DNA of 64,000 nt from NCBI GenBank assembly GCA_021531775.1, contig JAFBIU010000005.1, forward strand, positions 62,001-126,000. The letters are read 5' to 3'. The notes beneath the pieces were generated by a model. That model had not been told where the DNA came from and ran no database searches. It was given only the letters and a program-made list of their open reading frames with translations. The position numbers and the translations under genes were made by a program. This DNA is from Parabacteroides distasonis. Its GTDB lineage: Bacteria; Bacteroidota; Bacteroidia; Bacteroidales; Tannerellaceae. Below are positions 21,003 to 30,301 of the stretch, piece by piece (position 1 is the stretch's first letter; the number at the start of each line of letters is the position of its first letter).

Positions 21003-22217
21003 ATGAAACTGATTCATACAAGTGATTGGCATTTAGGACACGAGTTGTTTACGTATGACCGGAGCGAAGAGCAACTCTCTTTCTTGGAACAATTGCGTGA
21101 GATCGTGCGCGAGGAACAACCGGATGCATTGGTGGTGAGTGGGGATGTTTATCATACATCTACACCTTCCAACACGACCATGCGTCTGTTTACGAATGGA
21201 TTGGACCAAATCCGAATGGCTTGCCCGACGATGCAGATTGTGGTGACTGCCGGGAACCACGATAGTAGTTCACGTCTGGAGGTGACTCGTTCCATTTGGG
21301 AACACTTGCATGTGTCAATCGTGGGGCGTATCCAACGTACGCCAACAGGTATAGACTGGGATCGTCATTTAATACCCATCCATTCGGTGGCAGGAGAACT
21401 GATCGGATGGATAGTTGCCATGCCCCACGTCTTTCCTGCCAATTATCCCGGTTTTGAAGAGGGTATTCCGCGTGAAGAACGCCCGAGACATTTCTTTCAG
21501 GCGTTGGGGAAACGGCTGTGTGAACGGAATGAAACCCATCTGCCGGTGGTATTGATGGCCCATTTGGCTGTCGCTGGAAGCGATACGACAGGCCATGATG
21601 AGAGTCGGGGTGGTATGGACTACGTTGAAATGGGGCTCTTTGATGCGATCTCGTATGACTATCTGGCTTTGGGACACATCCATTGTCCGCAGAATGTGTG
21701 TGGTACACGTGCCCGTTATTGCGGAAGTCCCTTGGCCGTCAGTTTCGACGAGACCTATCCGCATTCGGTGACGGTTGTGGAGATCGATGCTGCCGGAAGT
21801 ACTCCTCGTATTCGTCTGCGCCCCATTCAGAATCCTTGGCCTTTGAAGACTTGGCCGGAAGAGGCCGTTGAAATCGAGAAAGCTTTTCAACTGTTGGAAA
21901 CCTTCCCGGCAGATGAACCCTGTTATCTGCGGCTGCATGTGAAACGGAAAGATGTCGTCCCCACCTATGCGTTGGAACGGGCTATCTCCTTGACGGCTTC
22001 GAAGCAATGCCGTTTTTGTCGTTTCCTGTGGGAGGAATCGCAACACACGGCCGCTGGATCTGCCCGCCCCTTGGACGTGGATCAATTCCAGTCGCTTTCG
22101 CCTGTGGAGGTGGCAGAGCGTTATTATCAAGATACCTACGGCGAGGAAATGGATGCTGAACTACGTCAGCTATTGCAACAGACACTTCAAGATGTACAAC
22201 AGGCTGCAAACAATTGA
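21003..22217 (+). CDS. sbcD: Exonuclease subunit SbcD (Mre11-like)
   Basis: Nuclease of the SbcCD complex, which cuts hairpins and protein-blocked DNA ends. Phosphoesterase motifs are in order: SDWHLGH (7-13), SGDVYHTS (47-54), TAGNHDSSSRL (about 79-89), and GHIHCPQ. 404 residues, normal length. The stop is 5 bases before the sbcC ATG, indicating one operon. Confidence 0.95.
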   Translation: MKLIHTSDWHLGHELFTYDRSEEQLSFLEQLREIVREEQPDALVVSGDVYHTSTPSNTTMRLFTNGLDQIRMACPTMQIVVTAGNHDSSSRLEVTRSIWEHLHVSIVGRIQRTPTGIDWDRHLIPIHSVAGELIGWIVAMPHVFPANYPGFEEGIPREERPRHFFQALGKRLCERNETHLPVVLMAHLAVAGSDTTGHDESRGGMDYVEMGLFDAISYDYLALGHIHCPQNVCGTRARYCGSPLAVSFDETYPHSVTVVEIDAAGSTPRIRLRPIQNPWPLKTWPEEAVEIEKAFQLLETFPADEPCYLRLHVKRKDVVPTYALERAISLTASKQCRFCRFLWEESQHTAAGSARPLDVDQFQSLSPVEVAERYYQDTYGEEMDAELRQLLQQTLQDVQQAANN

Positions 22218-22222
22218 ACCAG

Positions 22223-25200
22223 ATGAAACTACAACGATTGACACTACATAACATCGCCTCGATAGAGGAGGCTGAGATTGATTTTGAACAGGGACCGTTA
22301 GGTGAAGAGGCCATATTTCTGATCTGTGGCCCGACAGGAGCTGGCAAGAGTACGCTGTTGGATGCTATTTGTTTGGCGCTGTATGGCACGACACCCCGTT
22401 TGGAGAGCTCGTCCAAGGAGCGTTATAGGGATCAATACGATCGGTATAGTAACAATGGATCGCGTGAGGATATTCCGATTGATGATCCTCGTATGTTGAT
22501 GCGTCGTAACACCTTGAGTGCATTTGTAAAATTGGAGTTTACCGATCGGAATGACATCCCCTTAAAGGCTTTTTGGAGCATTGCGCGGGCGCGTGGTCGT
22601 GCGGATGGAACCATTCAGAATGTAGTTTGGGTCTTGAAGGATGCCAACGATGATCTGTTGACGAATCGGCTTTCGGATACCCGTCGGGAGATTGCTACCC
22701 GTATCGGACTGACCTTTGAACAGTTTTGTCGTACCACACTCTTGGCACAGGGCGATTTTACCCGCTTCCTGAAAAGCAAGGAGGGTGAAAAGTCTGAAAT
22801 TCTGGAGAAGTTGACGGGAACCGAAATCTATTCACAAGTCAGTAAACAGATCTTTCAGACCACGGCTGCCAAACGAAAGGCCTTTGAGATGCAGCAGGAG
22901 CAACTGAAAGGCATTGTCCGTTTATCGGAAGAAGAATTGCTCCAGATTCGGGAGGAACAGCAACAGATCCAACACGATTTGGCACAGCTGAATGGAGAAC
23001 TGCTCCAGACGCAAAACCGACGTGATTGGTTTGATGTAGGGCAGAAGCTGACCAACCAGCATGCTGTGTGCTTAGCTGCGTGGAAATCCTTGCACGAACA
23101 GTTGCAGGATTCGGCTTTTGTCGCCTTATGCCAGCGCGTGCAAGACTGGGATATGACGGTCGAGCCACGTGCTTGGTGGTTGATGAGCCTGCAACGCCAA
23201 CGCGACTCGATCCGATTGTCACAGGAGCAGGAGCAACTGCGGGTGGTCTATGGAAACCTGACGGCAAACCGTTTGGTGTGGAATCAGTTGCAGGAGCGGG
23301 AACAGGCACTTCGGTTGGAAGCCGCCAATTATCTCCAACAAGAACAACCGAATGTCGAACGGTATCAGCAGGTGAATCTGTTGGAATCGTTATTGAAACG
23401 GATGGCCGTCGCCCGGCAAACCTCTCGGAGTAATCAGGCAGAACGGGATCGGATCCTTTCGGCGATAGCTCTTTTGCAACAACAGTTGGCGAAACAGCAG
23501 GAGGCTTATCAGCAACTCCAGCAGAAGCTGAAGCAACTGCAACAGGAGCTGCTTACTAAACGTACTGCTTGGGAAGCGTTGCACGCTGAAGAGTTGATGC
23601 AGGCCTATCAGCAGACGGATCGGTTGTATCTGCAATATAAGGCATTCGAAGAACTGTATCAAACCTATTTGCAGTTACAGGAGGCCCAACGACAGGCTCA
23701 AGCAGAATGGGAGAGCTCGCAACGGGAACTGCAGCAGTTGGAGGCACAAAAGGGGGCATTACAGCAGCAAGAACAGTTGGCAGAACAGGCCTACCGCGAA
23801 CAGGAGGCACTGTTTCAGCTTCAGAAAGAGGCTTGTACCAATTATCTGCAAGAGTTGCGAGCCCAATTACAGTTGGATGACCGTTGCCCGTTATGTGGAC
23901 AGCGGATTACGCACCTCACCAGTGATGACGAGTTTCAGTCTCTCCTTCATCCGCTGGCCGAACAGTTGCAAAAACAATTGAATCGATGGGAGGATAGCCG
24001 TAAGGCCGTTGCCCATCATCAGGCCCATAGCCAGGCTCAGACCCTGTTGGTACGAAGTGCTCTCCAACGGAGAGAACAACTTCAACAGCAGTTGTTGCAG
24101 GTGATGAATCGGTTACAGCAGAGCGAACGATATGCGGAGGTGATGCGTGCACAATCCGATCCGTTAGCGTATGTTTGTCAACAGTTTGCTGAACTGCAAA
24201 AACGGCAGACCGCATTGTTGGCACAGATTCGTGAGGCAGATCAGTTGCGGAAAGCCATGGACCATCTTCAGCTTCTCAAGGATCAGTGGCAGGGACAGGC
24301 TGACCAGTTGCTCAAAGAGCGAGAACTGATCCAACGGCAACTCCAGCAGGCGCAGCAGATTCAACTGCATCATCAAGAGGCTATGGTACAAGCCCAGGAG
24401 TTGTTGCAGGCCAGCCAGGAGGAGGCTTCTCGGTTTTTGCCAGCCGAAGAGCGTACCCGTTTTGACTGGGAACAACAAGGTGTACGTTTTTGGCAACAGT
24501 TGCAGCAGCGGGCAAAGCAGTACGAGGCTGTGCAACTTCAGTTGCAACAATTGACAGATCGGTTGACCCTTCGGCAACGGGCCCTGGAAACCATGCAAGA
24601 AGCAGAACAGGCCATCAGGCAAGTACATCCGGATTGGACTGCCACGACGTCTCCTGCCACCTCGATCGTGACTACACTCGTAGAGGATTGGAACCGGTTG
24701 CGGAGTCAGGTCGCTGCATTGGCGCGTGCCCAGCAGCAGGTGCAAAACGAATGGGAGGTGTATCAATCTCGATTGGCCCGCTATTTTCAACAGTCGGGAT
24801 CGATTGAACGGGAACGTTTACAGGAATTGGTGGCTTGGAATCCTGCACAAGTGGAGGTGGAACGCAGGCAGAAGGATCAGCTGATCCAGCAGGAGGCCAT
24901 TGCCCGGAATGCACTGCAACAGGCTGAAGCAGGGTGTAAGATGCACCAACAGCAACGCCCCGTTATGCCAGATGAGGTTACCCGTGAACTGGTTATCGAG
25001 CAACTTCAGACCATCCAGCTGTCCATTCACAACTTGACGTTGCGTCAAGGGGCCTTGACCCAACGTCTGCAAGAAGATGCACAAAACAAGAAACGGACCG
25101 AACAGCAACAAAAACGATTGGATGAGCTACAAGCAGACCTGCATCAATGGATCCGGTTGTCCGATCTCTTTGGAAGTGCAGACGGTAAACGTTTTCGGAA

Positions 25201-25642
25201 CATTGCACAGAGCTATGTCTTGAATCAACTCTTGATCGGGGCCAATCACTATCTGGCCAAATTTACCGATCGCTACGAAATGAGTTGTCAGCCGGGAGCA
25301 TTGACCATCTTGCTGAAAGATTTGTATGCAGGTGGTTTGTTGCGTCCGATGACTACCATTTCGGGTGGTGAAAGTTTTCTGTTGTCGCTCTCGTTGGCCT
25401 TGGGACTATCTACCTTGAGTCGGCAGGCTCTTTCCATGGATATTTTGTTTATTGACGAGGGATTCGGTACGTTGGACAACGAATATTTGAATACGGTGAT
25501 GGATGCATTGGAGCGACTCCATCAGATGGGTGGACGTAAAGTGGGTATAATCAGTCATGTGGAAAGCCTACGTGAACGGATAACCACCCAAATCAGACTT
25601 CGTCGGGTCGATGCCACGTTGAGTCGTGTCGAGATTGTCTGA
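22223..25642 (+). CDS. sbcC: Exonuclease subunit SbcC (Rad50-like)
   Basis: SMC-type ATPase partner of SbcD. An in-frame TTG lies at 22214, but the ATG at 22223 gives the standard start MKLQRLTLHNIASIEEAEID. Walker A is CGPTGAGKST (near 33-42). The zinc hook CPLCG is at about residue 555, midway in an exceptionally glutamine-rich coiled coil of some 700 residues. The signature TISGGESFLLSLSLALGLS and Walker B DILFIDEGFGTLD lie near the end. The length is 1139 residues. The Gln richness follows the CAG/CAA-rich DNA here and may reflect coiled-coil drift. Confidence 0.95.
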   Translation: MKLQRLTLHNIASIEEAEIDFEQGPLGEEAIFLICGPTGAGKSTLLDAICLALYGTTPRLESSSKERYRDQYDRYSNNGSREDIPIDDPRMLMRRNTLSAFVKLEFTDRNDIPLKAFWSIARARGRADGTIQNVVWVLKDANDDLLTNRLSDTRREIATRIGLTFEQFCRTTLLAQGDFTRFLKSKEGEKSEILEKLTGTEIYSQVSKQIFQTTAAKRKAFEMQQEQLKGIVRLSEEELLQIREEQQQIQHDLAQLNGELLQTQNRRDWFDVGQKLTNQHAVCLAAWKSLHEQLQDSAFVALCQRVQDWDMTVEPRAWWLMSLQRQRDSIRLSQEQEQLRVVYGNLTANRLVWNQLQEREQALRLEAANYLQQEQPNVERYQQVNLLESLLKRMAVARQTSRSNQAERDRILSAIALLQQQLAKQQEAYQQLQQKLKQLQQELLTKRTAWEALHAEELMQAYQQTDRLYLQYKAFEELYQTYLQLQEAQRQAQAEWESSQRELQQLEAQKGALQQQEQLAEQAYREQEALFQLQKEACTNYLQELRAQLQLDDRCPLCGQRITHLTSDDEFQSLLHPLAEQLQKQLNRWEDSRKAVAHHQAHSQAQTLLVRSALQRREQLQQQLLQVMNRLQQSERYAEVMRAQSDPLAYVCQQFAELQKRQTALLAQIREADQLRKAMDHLQLLKDQWQGQADQLLKERELIQRQLQQAQQIQLHHQEAMVQAQELLQASQEEASRFLPAEERTRFDWEQQGVRFWQQLQQRAKQYEAVQLQLQQLTDRLTLRQRALETMQEAEQAIRQVHPDWTATTSPATSIVTTLVEDWNRLRSQVAALARAQQQVQNEWEVYQSRLARYFQQSGSIERERLQELVAWNPAQVEVERRQKDQLIQQEAIARNALQQAEAGCKMHQQQRPVMPDEVTRELVIEQLQTIQLSIHNLTLRQGALTQRLQEDAQNKKRTEQQQKRLDELQADLHQWIRLSDLFGSADGKRFRNIAQSYVLNQLLIGANHYLAKFTDRYEMSCQPGALTILLKDLYAGGLLRPMTTISGGESFLLSLSLALGLSTLSRQALSMDILFIDEGFGTLDNEYLNTVMDALERLHQMGGRKVGIISHVESLRERITTQIRLRRVDATLSRVEIV

Positions 25643-25726
25643 TCGCCAACACTCGGCAGCATGTATTTATCTGTTATTGCATGACAGGAAAATTTATAAA
25701 AATGTGTTGTAGAATATACTTTTGGA

Positions 25727-25758
25727 TTTGCTGGATTGAAGAAAAACCTGCACCTTTG
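25727..25758 (+). promoter_or_regulatory. Promoter of a candidate small RNA
   Basis: TTTG (25727-25730) and CACCTTTG (25751-25758) are spaced by exactly 20 bases. The start would be near 25765. No ORF of note follows before the terminator at 25818. Confidence 0.55.
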
Positions 25759-25764
25759 CAGCCA

Positions 25765-25855
25765 GATAACCTAAACAATCTTTTTGCCTTAAGGGCTAAT
25801 ACCTATTAAAGACCTATAAAGCGAGCCTTTGCGAAAAGGCTCGCTTTATATTTTT
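25765..25855 (+). ncRNA. Candidate ~90-nt small RNA upstream of the AraC regulator
   Basis: A promoter with correct spacing is followed after about 60 bases by a perfect 13-bp terminator hairpin. The expected transcript of about 90 nt has no start codon followed by a useful frame. It sits between sbcC and an AraC-type regulator. No known RNA family is recognised. The alternative is that the hairpin only ends sbcC. Confidence 0.4.
25818..25855 (+). terminator. Strong terminator
   Basis: A perfect 13-bp stem (25818-25830 with 25835-25847) with a 4-base loop is followed by ATATTTTT. Confidence 0.85.
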
Positions 25856-25890
25856 AGCGGACAATAACCTTTTCAAGCCACTTTTTTCTC

Positions 25891-25898
25891 TACTTTTG
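25891..25898 (+). promoter_or_regulatory. -7 element for the AraC-type regulator
   Basis: TACTTTTG matches TAnnTTTG and lies 29 bases before the ATG. A TTTT rather than TTTG is present near -33. Confidence 0.5.
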
Positions 25899-25927
25899 CA
25901 CCTGTAAAACATGTAATCTAACGTGGA

Positions 25928-26770
25928 ATGGATACACAACTTTTGCCTCAGTTGGATTTGCCAGTAGATTTTATCGTGGGATCGGATGTCACTGAGCATA
26001 TTCTGAAGTTCTATAATCAAACTTGTCGGTTAAAGGCAACTATCTTTGTTCTGTGCATGGAAGGTGAATTGACAGCATCGGTCAACCTGAAGGAATACAC
26101 CATTCGTCGGAACGACTTTCTTGCCTTGATGCCCGGAAGTTTGATTCGTTGCTGTGCGCGTGAACAGCAACGGGTGCGTTTGTCCTTTATTGGCTTTTCC
26201 TCCAAATTCATGAACTCGATCAACCTGATCCAGGCAACCATGAATTTGCTTCCGGTCATTATGGAACATCCGATGGTCCATTTGTCGGAGGAGGTGGCTC
26301 AAGTGATTAGTGATTTCCATGCCTTGATGAATCGGGTCCAGTCACATGCGTCGAAGATGACTCCCGAATCGATCAAGCAGGTGCTTATTTCCATTATTTA
26401 CGGCATAAGCAACCTTTATCGTGGACATGAATGGCCGGCTGAGAACAAAAGCAGGAGCGAGGAGATTCGTAAACGGTTCATCCAGTTGGCGATGGAAAAC
26501 TATACCACGCAGCGTCATACGGCCTTTTATGCCAGTCGTTTGAGTATATCGTCCCAACACCTCTGCATGATCATTAAACAGAAAACGGGTAAATCGGTTT
26601 CCGATATCATTGCCGAGATGGTGATCATGGATGCAAAGTCGCAATTGAAATCCACCGATTTGACCATTCAGGAGATTGCCTATTCGCTCAACTTTTCCAA
26701 CGTTTCCTTCTTTGGAAAGTACTTTAAACGGTACGTGGGCATGTCGCCTCAGAACTATCGAAACAGCTGA
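25928..26770 (+). CDS. AraC-family transcriptional regulator
   Basis: 280 residues. The N-terminal part (about 20-150) looks like a cupin-type sensing domain (LMPGSLIRCC). The C-terminal ~100 residues form the double helix-turn-helix: ASRLSISSQHLCMIIKQKTG, then DLTIQEIAYSLNFSNVSFFG, KYFKRYVGMSPQNYR. The target is unknown; the sigma-factor operon starts 121 bases downstream on the same strand and the candidate small RNA lies just upstream. Confidence 0.93.
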   Translation: MDTQLLPQLDLPVDFIVGSDVTEHILKFYNQTCRLKATIFVLCMEGELTASVNLKEYTIRRNDFLALMPGSLIRCCAREQQRVRLSFIGFSSKFMNSINLIQATMNLLPVIMEHPMVHLSEEVAQVISDFHALMNRVQSHASKMTPESIKQVLISIIYGISNLYRGHEWPAENKSRSEEIRKRFIQLAMENYTTQRHTAFYASRLSISSQHLCMIIKQKTGKSVSDIIAEMVIMDAKSQLKSTDLTIQEIAYSLNFSNVSFFGKYFKRYVGMSPQNYRNS

Positions 26771-26891
26771 TCGGAGGCGCAGATGCCAATTTTTTTTGGA
26801 AAAAATGGGGCTCCTTTGCAGCGAATGAGGGATTAGGTGCATCTATTGGTTGTAGATGAATGAATAGAAATGTGAGATTGCAAGTCTGAGC

Positions 26892-27425
26892 ATGAATGAA
26901 CAGCAACTAATCAACGGTTGTAAAAAGGGCGATAGAAGGTCTCAACAGCTATTGTATGAGACGTATGCACGCAAGATGATGGGTGTTTGCCTTCGTTATG
27001 TCAACGATCGGGAGACGGCCCGTGATCTGTTGCAGGATGGTTTTGTCAAGGTTTTTACGTCGTTGGATAGCTATGAGGGCCATGGCTCTTTTGAAGGTTG
27101 GATGCGGAAGATTTTTGTGAATCAAGCATTGGAGCATTTACGCAAGAACGATGTGTTGCGCGATGCCGATGATTTGGAAGGTACGAGTCAGACAGTCTGT
27201 GCAGAGGGATCTGTGTTGGCCGACTTGTCAGCGGCCGATTTGATGCGGCTGGTACAGGAGTTGCCCGATGGTTTTCGGGTCGTATTCAACTTGTTCGGCA
27301 TTGAGGGGTATTCCCATAAAGAGATCAGTCAGATGCTGGGCATTACGGAGAGTACCTCCCGTTCGCAATATACGCGTGCGAAGCAGTTATTACAACGAAA
27401 AGTTAAATTGTTATTTGGAAAATGA
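26892..27425 (+). CDS. ECF-type RNA polymerase sigma factor
   Basis: 177 residues with sigma region 2 (CLRYVNDRETARDLLQDGFV, KVFTSLDSYEGHGSFEGWMR) and region 4 (LPDGFRVVFNLFGIEGYSHK, EISQMLGITESTSRSQYTRA). Typical Bacteroidetes ECF sigma. It overlaps the next gene by 4 bases (ATGA), so the downstream protein, which has an anti-sigma-like N-terminus, is probably its partner. Confidence 0.93.
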   Translation: MNEQQLINGCKKGDRRSQQLLYETYARKMMGVCLRYVNDRETARDLLQDGFVKVFTSLDSYEGHGSFEGWMRKIFVNQALEHLRKNDVLRDADDLEGTSQTVCAEGSVLADLSAADLMRLVQELPDGFRVVFNLFGIEGYSHKEISQMLGITESTSRSQYTRAKQLLQRKVKLLFGK

Positions 27426-28585
27426 GCGGGGATAGAGATAAAGATCAGTTAGAACAACTGTTTCATGATCGGTTATATGATTATGAGGCAGAGGTTGATG
27501 CTTCAAGTTGGGAAGCGATCCAAGAGCGATTGTCACCCAGGGAGAAGCAGCCGGTTCGTCGTACGCTCTATTATTGGATAGGAGCCGCCGCTGCTGCGGT
27601 GGCGGGTCTATTGCTTTGGATCCAATCGTTTGAACAGCCCGTATCACTCGATCAATCGATAGCTCCACTCCCTGTTGCCGAATCCAAGCAACCGTACCGG
27701 ATGGAACCGGTGGCGATGTCAGCCAAACAGCTTCCGGAAGCTCTGTTGCATCAGAGGAAAGCTTTGTCGCATCAGAGAGATGAACGCAAGGAGCCGCTCT
27801 TAGCCGCTTTACCAGTGCGTCCAGCCTCAATGGCTGTGGAAGTGCCTGCTGTTGAACGGATGGAACTGACAGTTCCGGTAGCAAAAGTAGCGGACGTTGC
27901 ACACGCCTCAGGTAAGAGCCGGAACGTGCGTCGTTGGAGTGTTGGGATGGGAGCCGGAGCCGTTTCGGTTGGGTCTGACAATGTGCTTCCTCTTTACGTC
28001 GTGAATAATGCCTCTCTCCGGAGCGAGAGTCTGATGACGATGAATGCGGCTTATTTGGATAAGGAGCTACCCAAGACGGATATTCAGCATAAGACACCGG
28101 TTTCGTTCGGTCTCTCTGTCAGTTACGGATTGACTCCGCGTTGGGCTCTGCAGAGCGGTTTGAACTATACCTATTTATCCTCTTCGTGGACGACGAATGG
28201 TGTTTATCAAGGTAAGACAAAACAGAAGTTGCATTTCTTGGGTGTTCCGTTGTCAGCCGTTTATCAGATCGCTGTCTGGAAGCAGGTTCGTTTTTATGCT
28301 TCAGCGGGTGTGATGGCCGAAATCAATGTGGCTGGTCAGCAATCGACACGCCTCTTGAATGCTGGTCAAGAGATGACACGCTTCGACGAGCATGTACGGA
28401 TGAACAAGTTGCTTTGGTCGGCCAACGGCCATGTGGGAGCGACCTATCCGTTACTGCGTTTTGTGAGTGCATTTGCCGAAGTGGGAGCCAGCTATTACTG
28501 GGACAATGGTAGTCCGATCGAGACCATCCATCGGGAAAAGCCTTTCAATGTGGATCTGCAGGTGGGTCTTCGGTTGGGATTTTGA
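27422..28585 (+). CDS. Anti-sigma-like membrane protein fused to an outer-membrane beta-barrel domain
   Basis: 387 residues. Residues 1-40 are acidic and cytosol-like (LEQLFHDRLYDYEAEVDASS, WEAIQERL), resembling the sigma-binding part of Bacteroidetes anti-sigma proteins. One membrane segment follows (YYWIGAAAAAVAGLLLWI, about 48-65), then a Pro/Glu/Lys-rich linker, then from about 165 a porin-family beta-barrel domain (WSVGMGAGAVSV ... NVDLQVGLRLGF, ending in an aromatic F). Such one-protein bridges occur next to ECF sigma genes in this phylum. Start overlaps the sigma gene by ATGA. The exact signal is unknown. Confidence 0.8.
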   Translation: MSGDRDKDQLEQLFHDRLYDYEAEVDASSWEAIQERLSPREKQPVRRTLYYWIGAAAAAVAGLLLWIQSFEQPVSLDQSIAPLPVAESKQPYRMEPVAMSAKQLPEALLHQRKALSHQRDERKEPLLAALPVRPASMAVEVPAVERMELTVPVAKVADVAHASGKSRNVRRWSVGMGAGAVSVGSDNVLPLYVVNNASLRSESLMTMNAAYLDKELPKTDIQHKTPVSFGLSVSYGLTPRWALQSGLNYTYLSSSWTTNGVYQGKTKQKLHFLGVPLSAVYQIAVWKQVRFYASAGVMAEINVAGQQSTRLLNAGQEMTRFDEHVRMNKLLWSANGHVGATYPLLRFVSAFAEVGASYYWDNGSPIETIHREKPFNVDLQVGLRLGF

Positions 28586-28637
28586 AATGAATAGATAGAA
28601 TAATTGATAACATATAATAGACTAAAAAACAAAGAAA

Positions 28638-29441
28638 ATGAAACAGTGGAAATTTTTGGGTGCAGCTGCGGCTGCAATGATGATGTTGTCGTCGTGTTTA
28701 GGTGATACAGGTGGTCAAACATCTTCCTTCTCGAATCTGTTAGGTGTTGTTACCATGGATTCCAAAACATTTGTGAATGTTGTCCAGACAGCAGCCGGTG
28801 TGGTCTATAATCCGGATATTACCAAGATGGGCTTTTCAGCTGGTGATTGTCTGCAACTGAGCTTTACCTACGATTCGAGCAATCCGAACAATGCGAACGA
28901 CTATGTGAATGGTTATACGTATGTGACGGTTACGGGTACTCCGACCAGCATTGATAAGGGAACGGTTGAATATGGCGTAACCGATACAACGGCCTTGATG
29001 ACCAATGAGATTGCGGTGGTCAATCCGATTGCTGGTACTTCAACGGGTTATGACTATTATCCGAGCTTGGGTGGTTACATGTTCCTGACCTCTTCATTTG
29101 AAGGATTGACAGGTCAGAAAAATGCGTGGTTCATGAAGTATGATATGAACCAGACCCCGGAAGTTTATAACAACAACTTCGATCTATACACGATCGTGTT
29201 GCGTGCCGTAAAACAGGAAGAGGGTAAGACGCCGGCAGCGACGATCGGAACGACCATTGCCTATAACCTGCAGATGGTGTTGGACCGTATGAACAAAAAG
29301 GCGCAGAGTGATACTAAGGATCGATTCTATGTGCGTTTCAAATACTTGAAGTCTATCGAAAGCGACGGTACCTTGAAGTGGGAGTATTCAGCACCGTTGA
29401 CGTTGCAGACGGTTGAAACATCGAATTCCGATAAGCAATAA
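28638..29441 (+). CDS. Lipoprotein, possibly NigD-like
   Basis: 267 residues starting with a lipoprotein signal (MKQWKFLGAAAAAMMMLSSC, then L; Cys at residue 20). The mature part is a soluble beta-rich domain (VYNPDITKMGFSAGDCLQLS, RFYVRFKYLKSI). The layout recalls NigD-type lipoproteins, but I cannot confirm this. It is the last gene of the sigma/anti-sigma group and is followed by a strong terminator, so it is likely a target or partner of that system at the cell surface. Confidence 0.72.
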   Translation: MKQWKFLGAAAAAMMMLSSCLGDTGGQTSSFSNLLGVVTMDSKTFVNVVQTAAGVVYNPDITKMGFSAGDCLQLSFTYDSSNPNNANDYVNGYTYVTVTGTPTSIDKGTVEYGVTDTTALMTNEIAVVNPIAGTSTGYDYYPSLGGYMFLTSSFEGLTGQKNAWFMKYDMNQTPEVYNNNFDLYTIVLRAVKQEEGKTPAATIGTTIAYNLQMVLDRMNKKAQSDTKDRFYVRFKYLKSIESDGTLKWEYSAPLTLQTVETSNSDKQ

Positions 29442-29472
29442 GTTTTCCATAGATAGTTCTTTGGGGTAATTT

Positions 29473-29507
29473 GAGGATGTGTTCCGAGTAGCACATCCTC
29501 TTTTTTT
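29473..29507 (+). terminator. Terminator after the lipoprotein gene
   Basis: A perfect 9-bp stem (GAGGATGTG at 29473-29481 with CACATCCTC at 29492-29500) is followed by seven T residues. Confidence 0.88.
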
Positions 29508-29510
29508 ATG

Positions 29511-29518
29511 TACTTTTG
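29511..29518 (+). promoter_or_regulatory. -7 element for the DUF2461 gene
   Basis: TACTTTTG matches TAnnTTTG, 22 bases upstream of the ATG and just after the preceding terminator. Confidence 0.45.
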
Positions 29519-29540
29519 AATCGATAAACGCAACATAGTC

Positions 29541-30224
29541 ATGAAAACTGTATTACAATTCTTACGAGATCTGGCCCAACATAACGACCGGGCTTGGTTT
29601 AACGAACATAAAGAGCGTTACCTGGCTGTTCAACAGCGTTGGAACGAGTTCTGTGAATCTTTGATCGGGGAGATAGGGGCTTTCGATCCGGACATCGCAC
29701 GTCTCACGTTGCGCGACTGTACCTATCGGATCTATCGCGACACCCGTTTCAGTCCGGATAAGTCACCCTATAAAACCCATTTTGGCGTTTTTTTGGCACC
29801 CGGTGGGAAAAAGTCTATGCATGCCGGTTACTATTTTCATGTAGGGACAGGCGAATCGAATGAGTATCCGCAGGGTCACATGCTGGCCGCCGGCAATTAT
29901 TGTTACGAACCGAAGGCCATCCAAATTTTGCGGGAGGACATCAGTGACGGATGGGAGAGCTTTCAGAACGAGGTAGTGGCAGTGGCTGATCCCCGTTTTG
30001 TGGTCGATCAGGAGGGGGCTTTGAAACGCGTCCCGAAGGGATATGCACCTGATGCACCCTATGCCGATTGGATGCGGTTGAAGAGTTATTGTCTGGTGAT
30101 GAATGTCGATGACGATTTCATTATACAACCTGATTTGGCGAAGCGGGTCGCTGATCTGTTCCGGACCACCAAACCCTTCAATGATTACATCAACCGGGCG
30201 GTCGATTTTGTGCACGGGAAATAG
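29541..30224 (+). CDS. DUF2461 family protein
   Basis: 227-residue cytosolic protein matching DUF2461 throughout: FLRDLAQHNDRAWFNEHKER at the N-terminus, YRIYRDTRFSPDKSPYKTHF, and GYYFHVGTGESN. The family is widespread and of unknown function. It is a single-gene unit between two terminators. Confidence 0.9.
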   Translation: MKTVLQFLRDLAQHNDRAWFNEHKERYLAVQQRWNEFCESLIGEIGAFDPDIARLTLRDCTYRIYRDTRFSPDKSPYKTHFGVFLAPGGKKSMHAGYYFHVGTGESNEYPQGHMLAAGNYCYEPKAIQILREDISDGWESFQNEVVAVADPRFVVDQEGALKRVPKGYAPDAPYADWMRLKSYCLVMNVDDDFIIQPDLAKRVADLFRTTKPFNDYINRAVDFVHGK

Positions 30225-30240
30225 GGGGTATCTATAAAAA

Positions 30241-30276
30241 GAGAGAGGTCGCCCTCCCGAAGGAGGGGCCTCTCTC
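30241..30276 (-). terminator. Hairpin terminator between converging genes
   Basis: An 8-bp outer stem (30241-30248 with 30269-30276) encloses a GC-rich inner stem. On the minus strand it is followed by T5 (plus-strand A at 30236-30240), so it mainly ends the leftward gene; it may also slow rightward transcription. Confidence 0.75.
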
Positions 30277-30301
30277 ACAATCTATTTTGAACTACTTGAA
30301 A

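Noticed and set aside
22223-25642. CAG/CAA-rich stretches in sbcC as a tandem repeat element
   Set aside because: They are irregular, keep heptad-like coding and fit a Gln-rich coiled coil of an intact SbcC.
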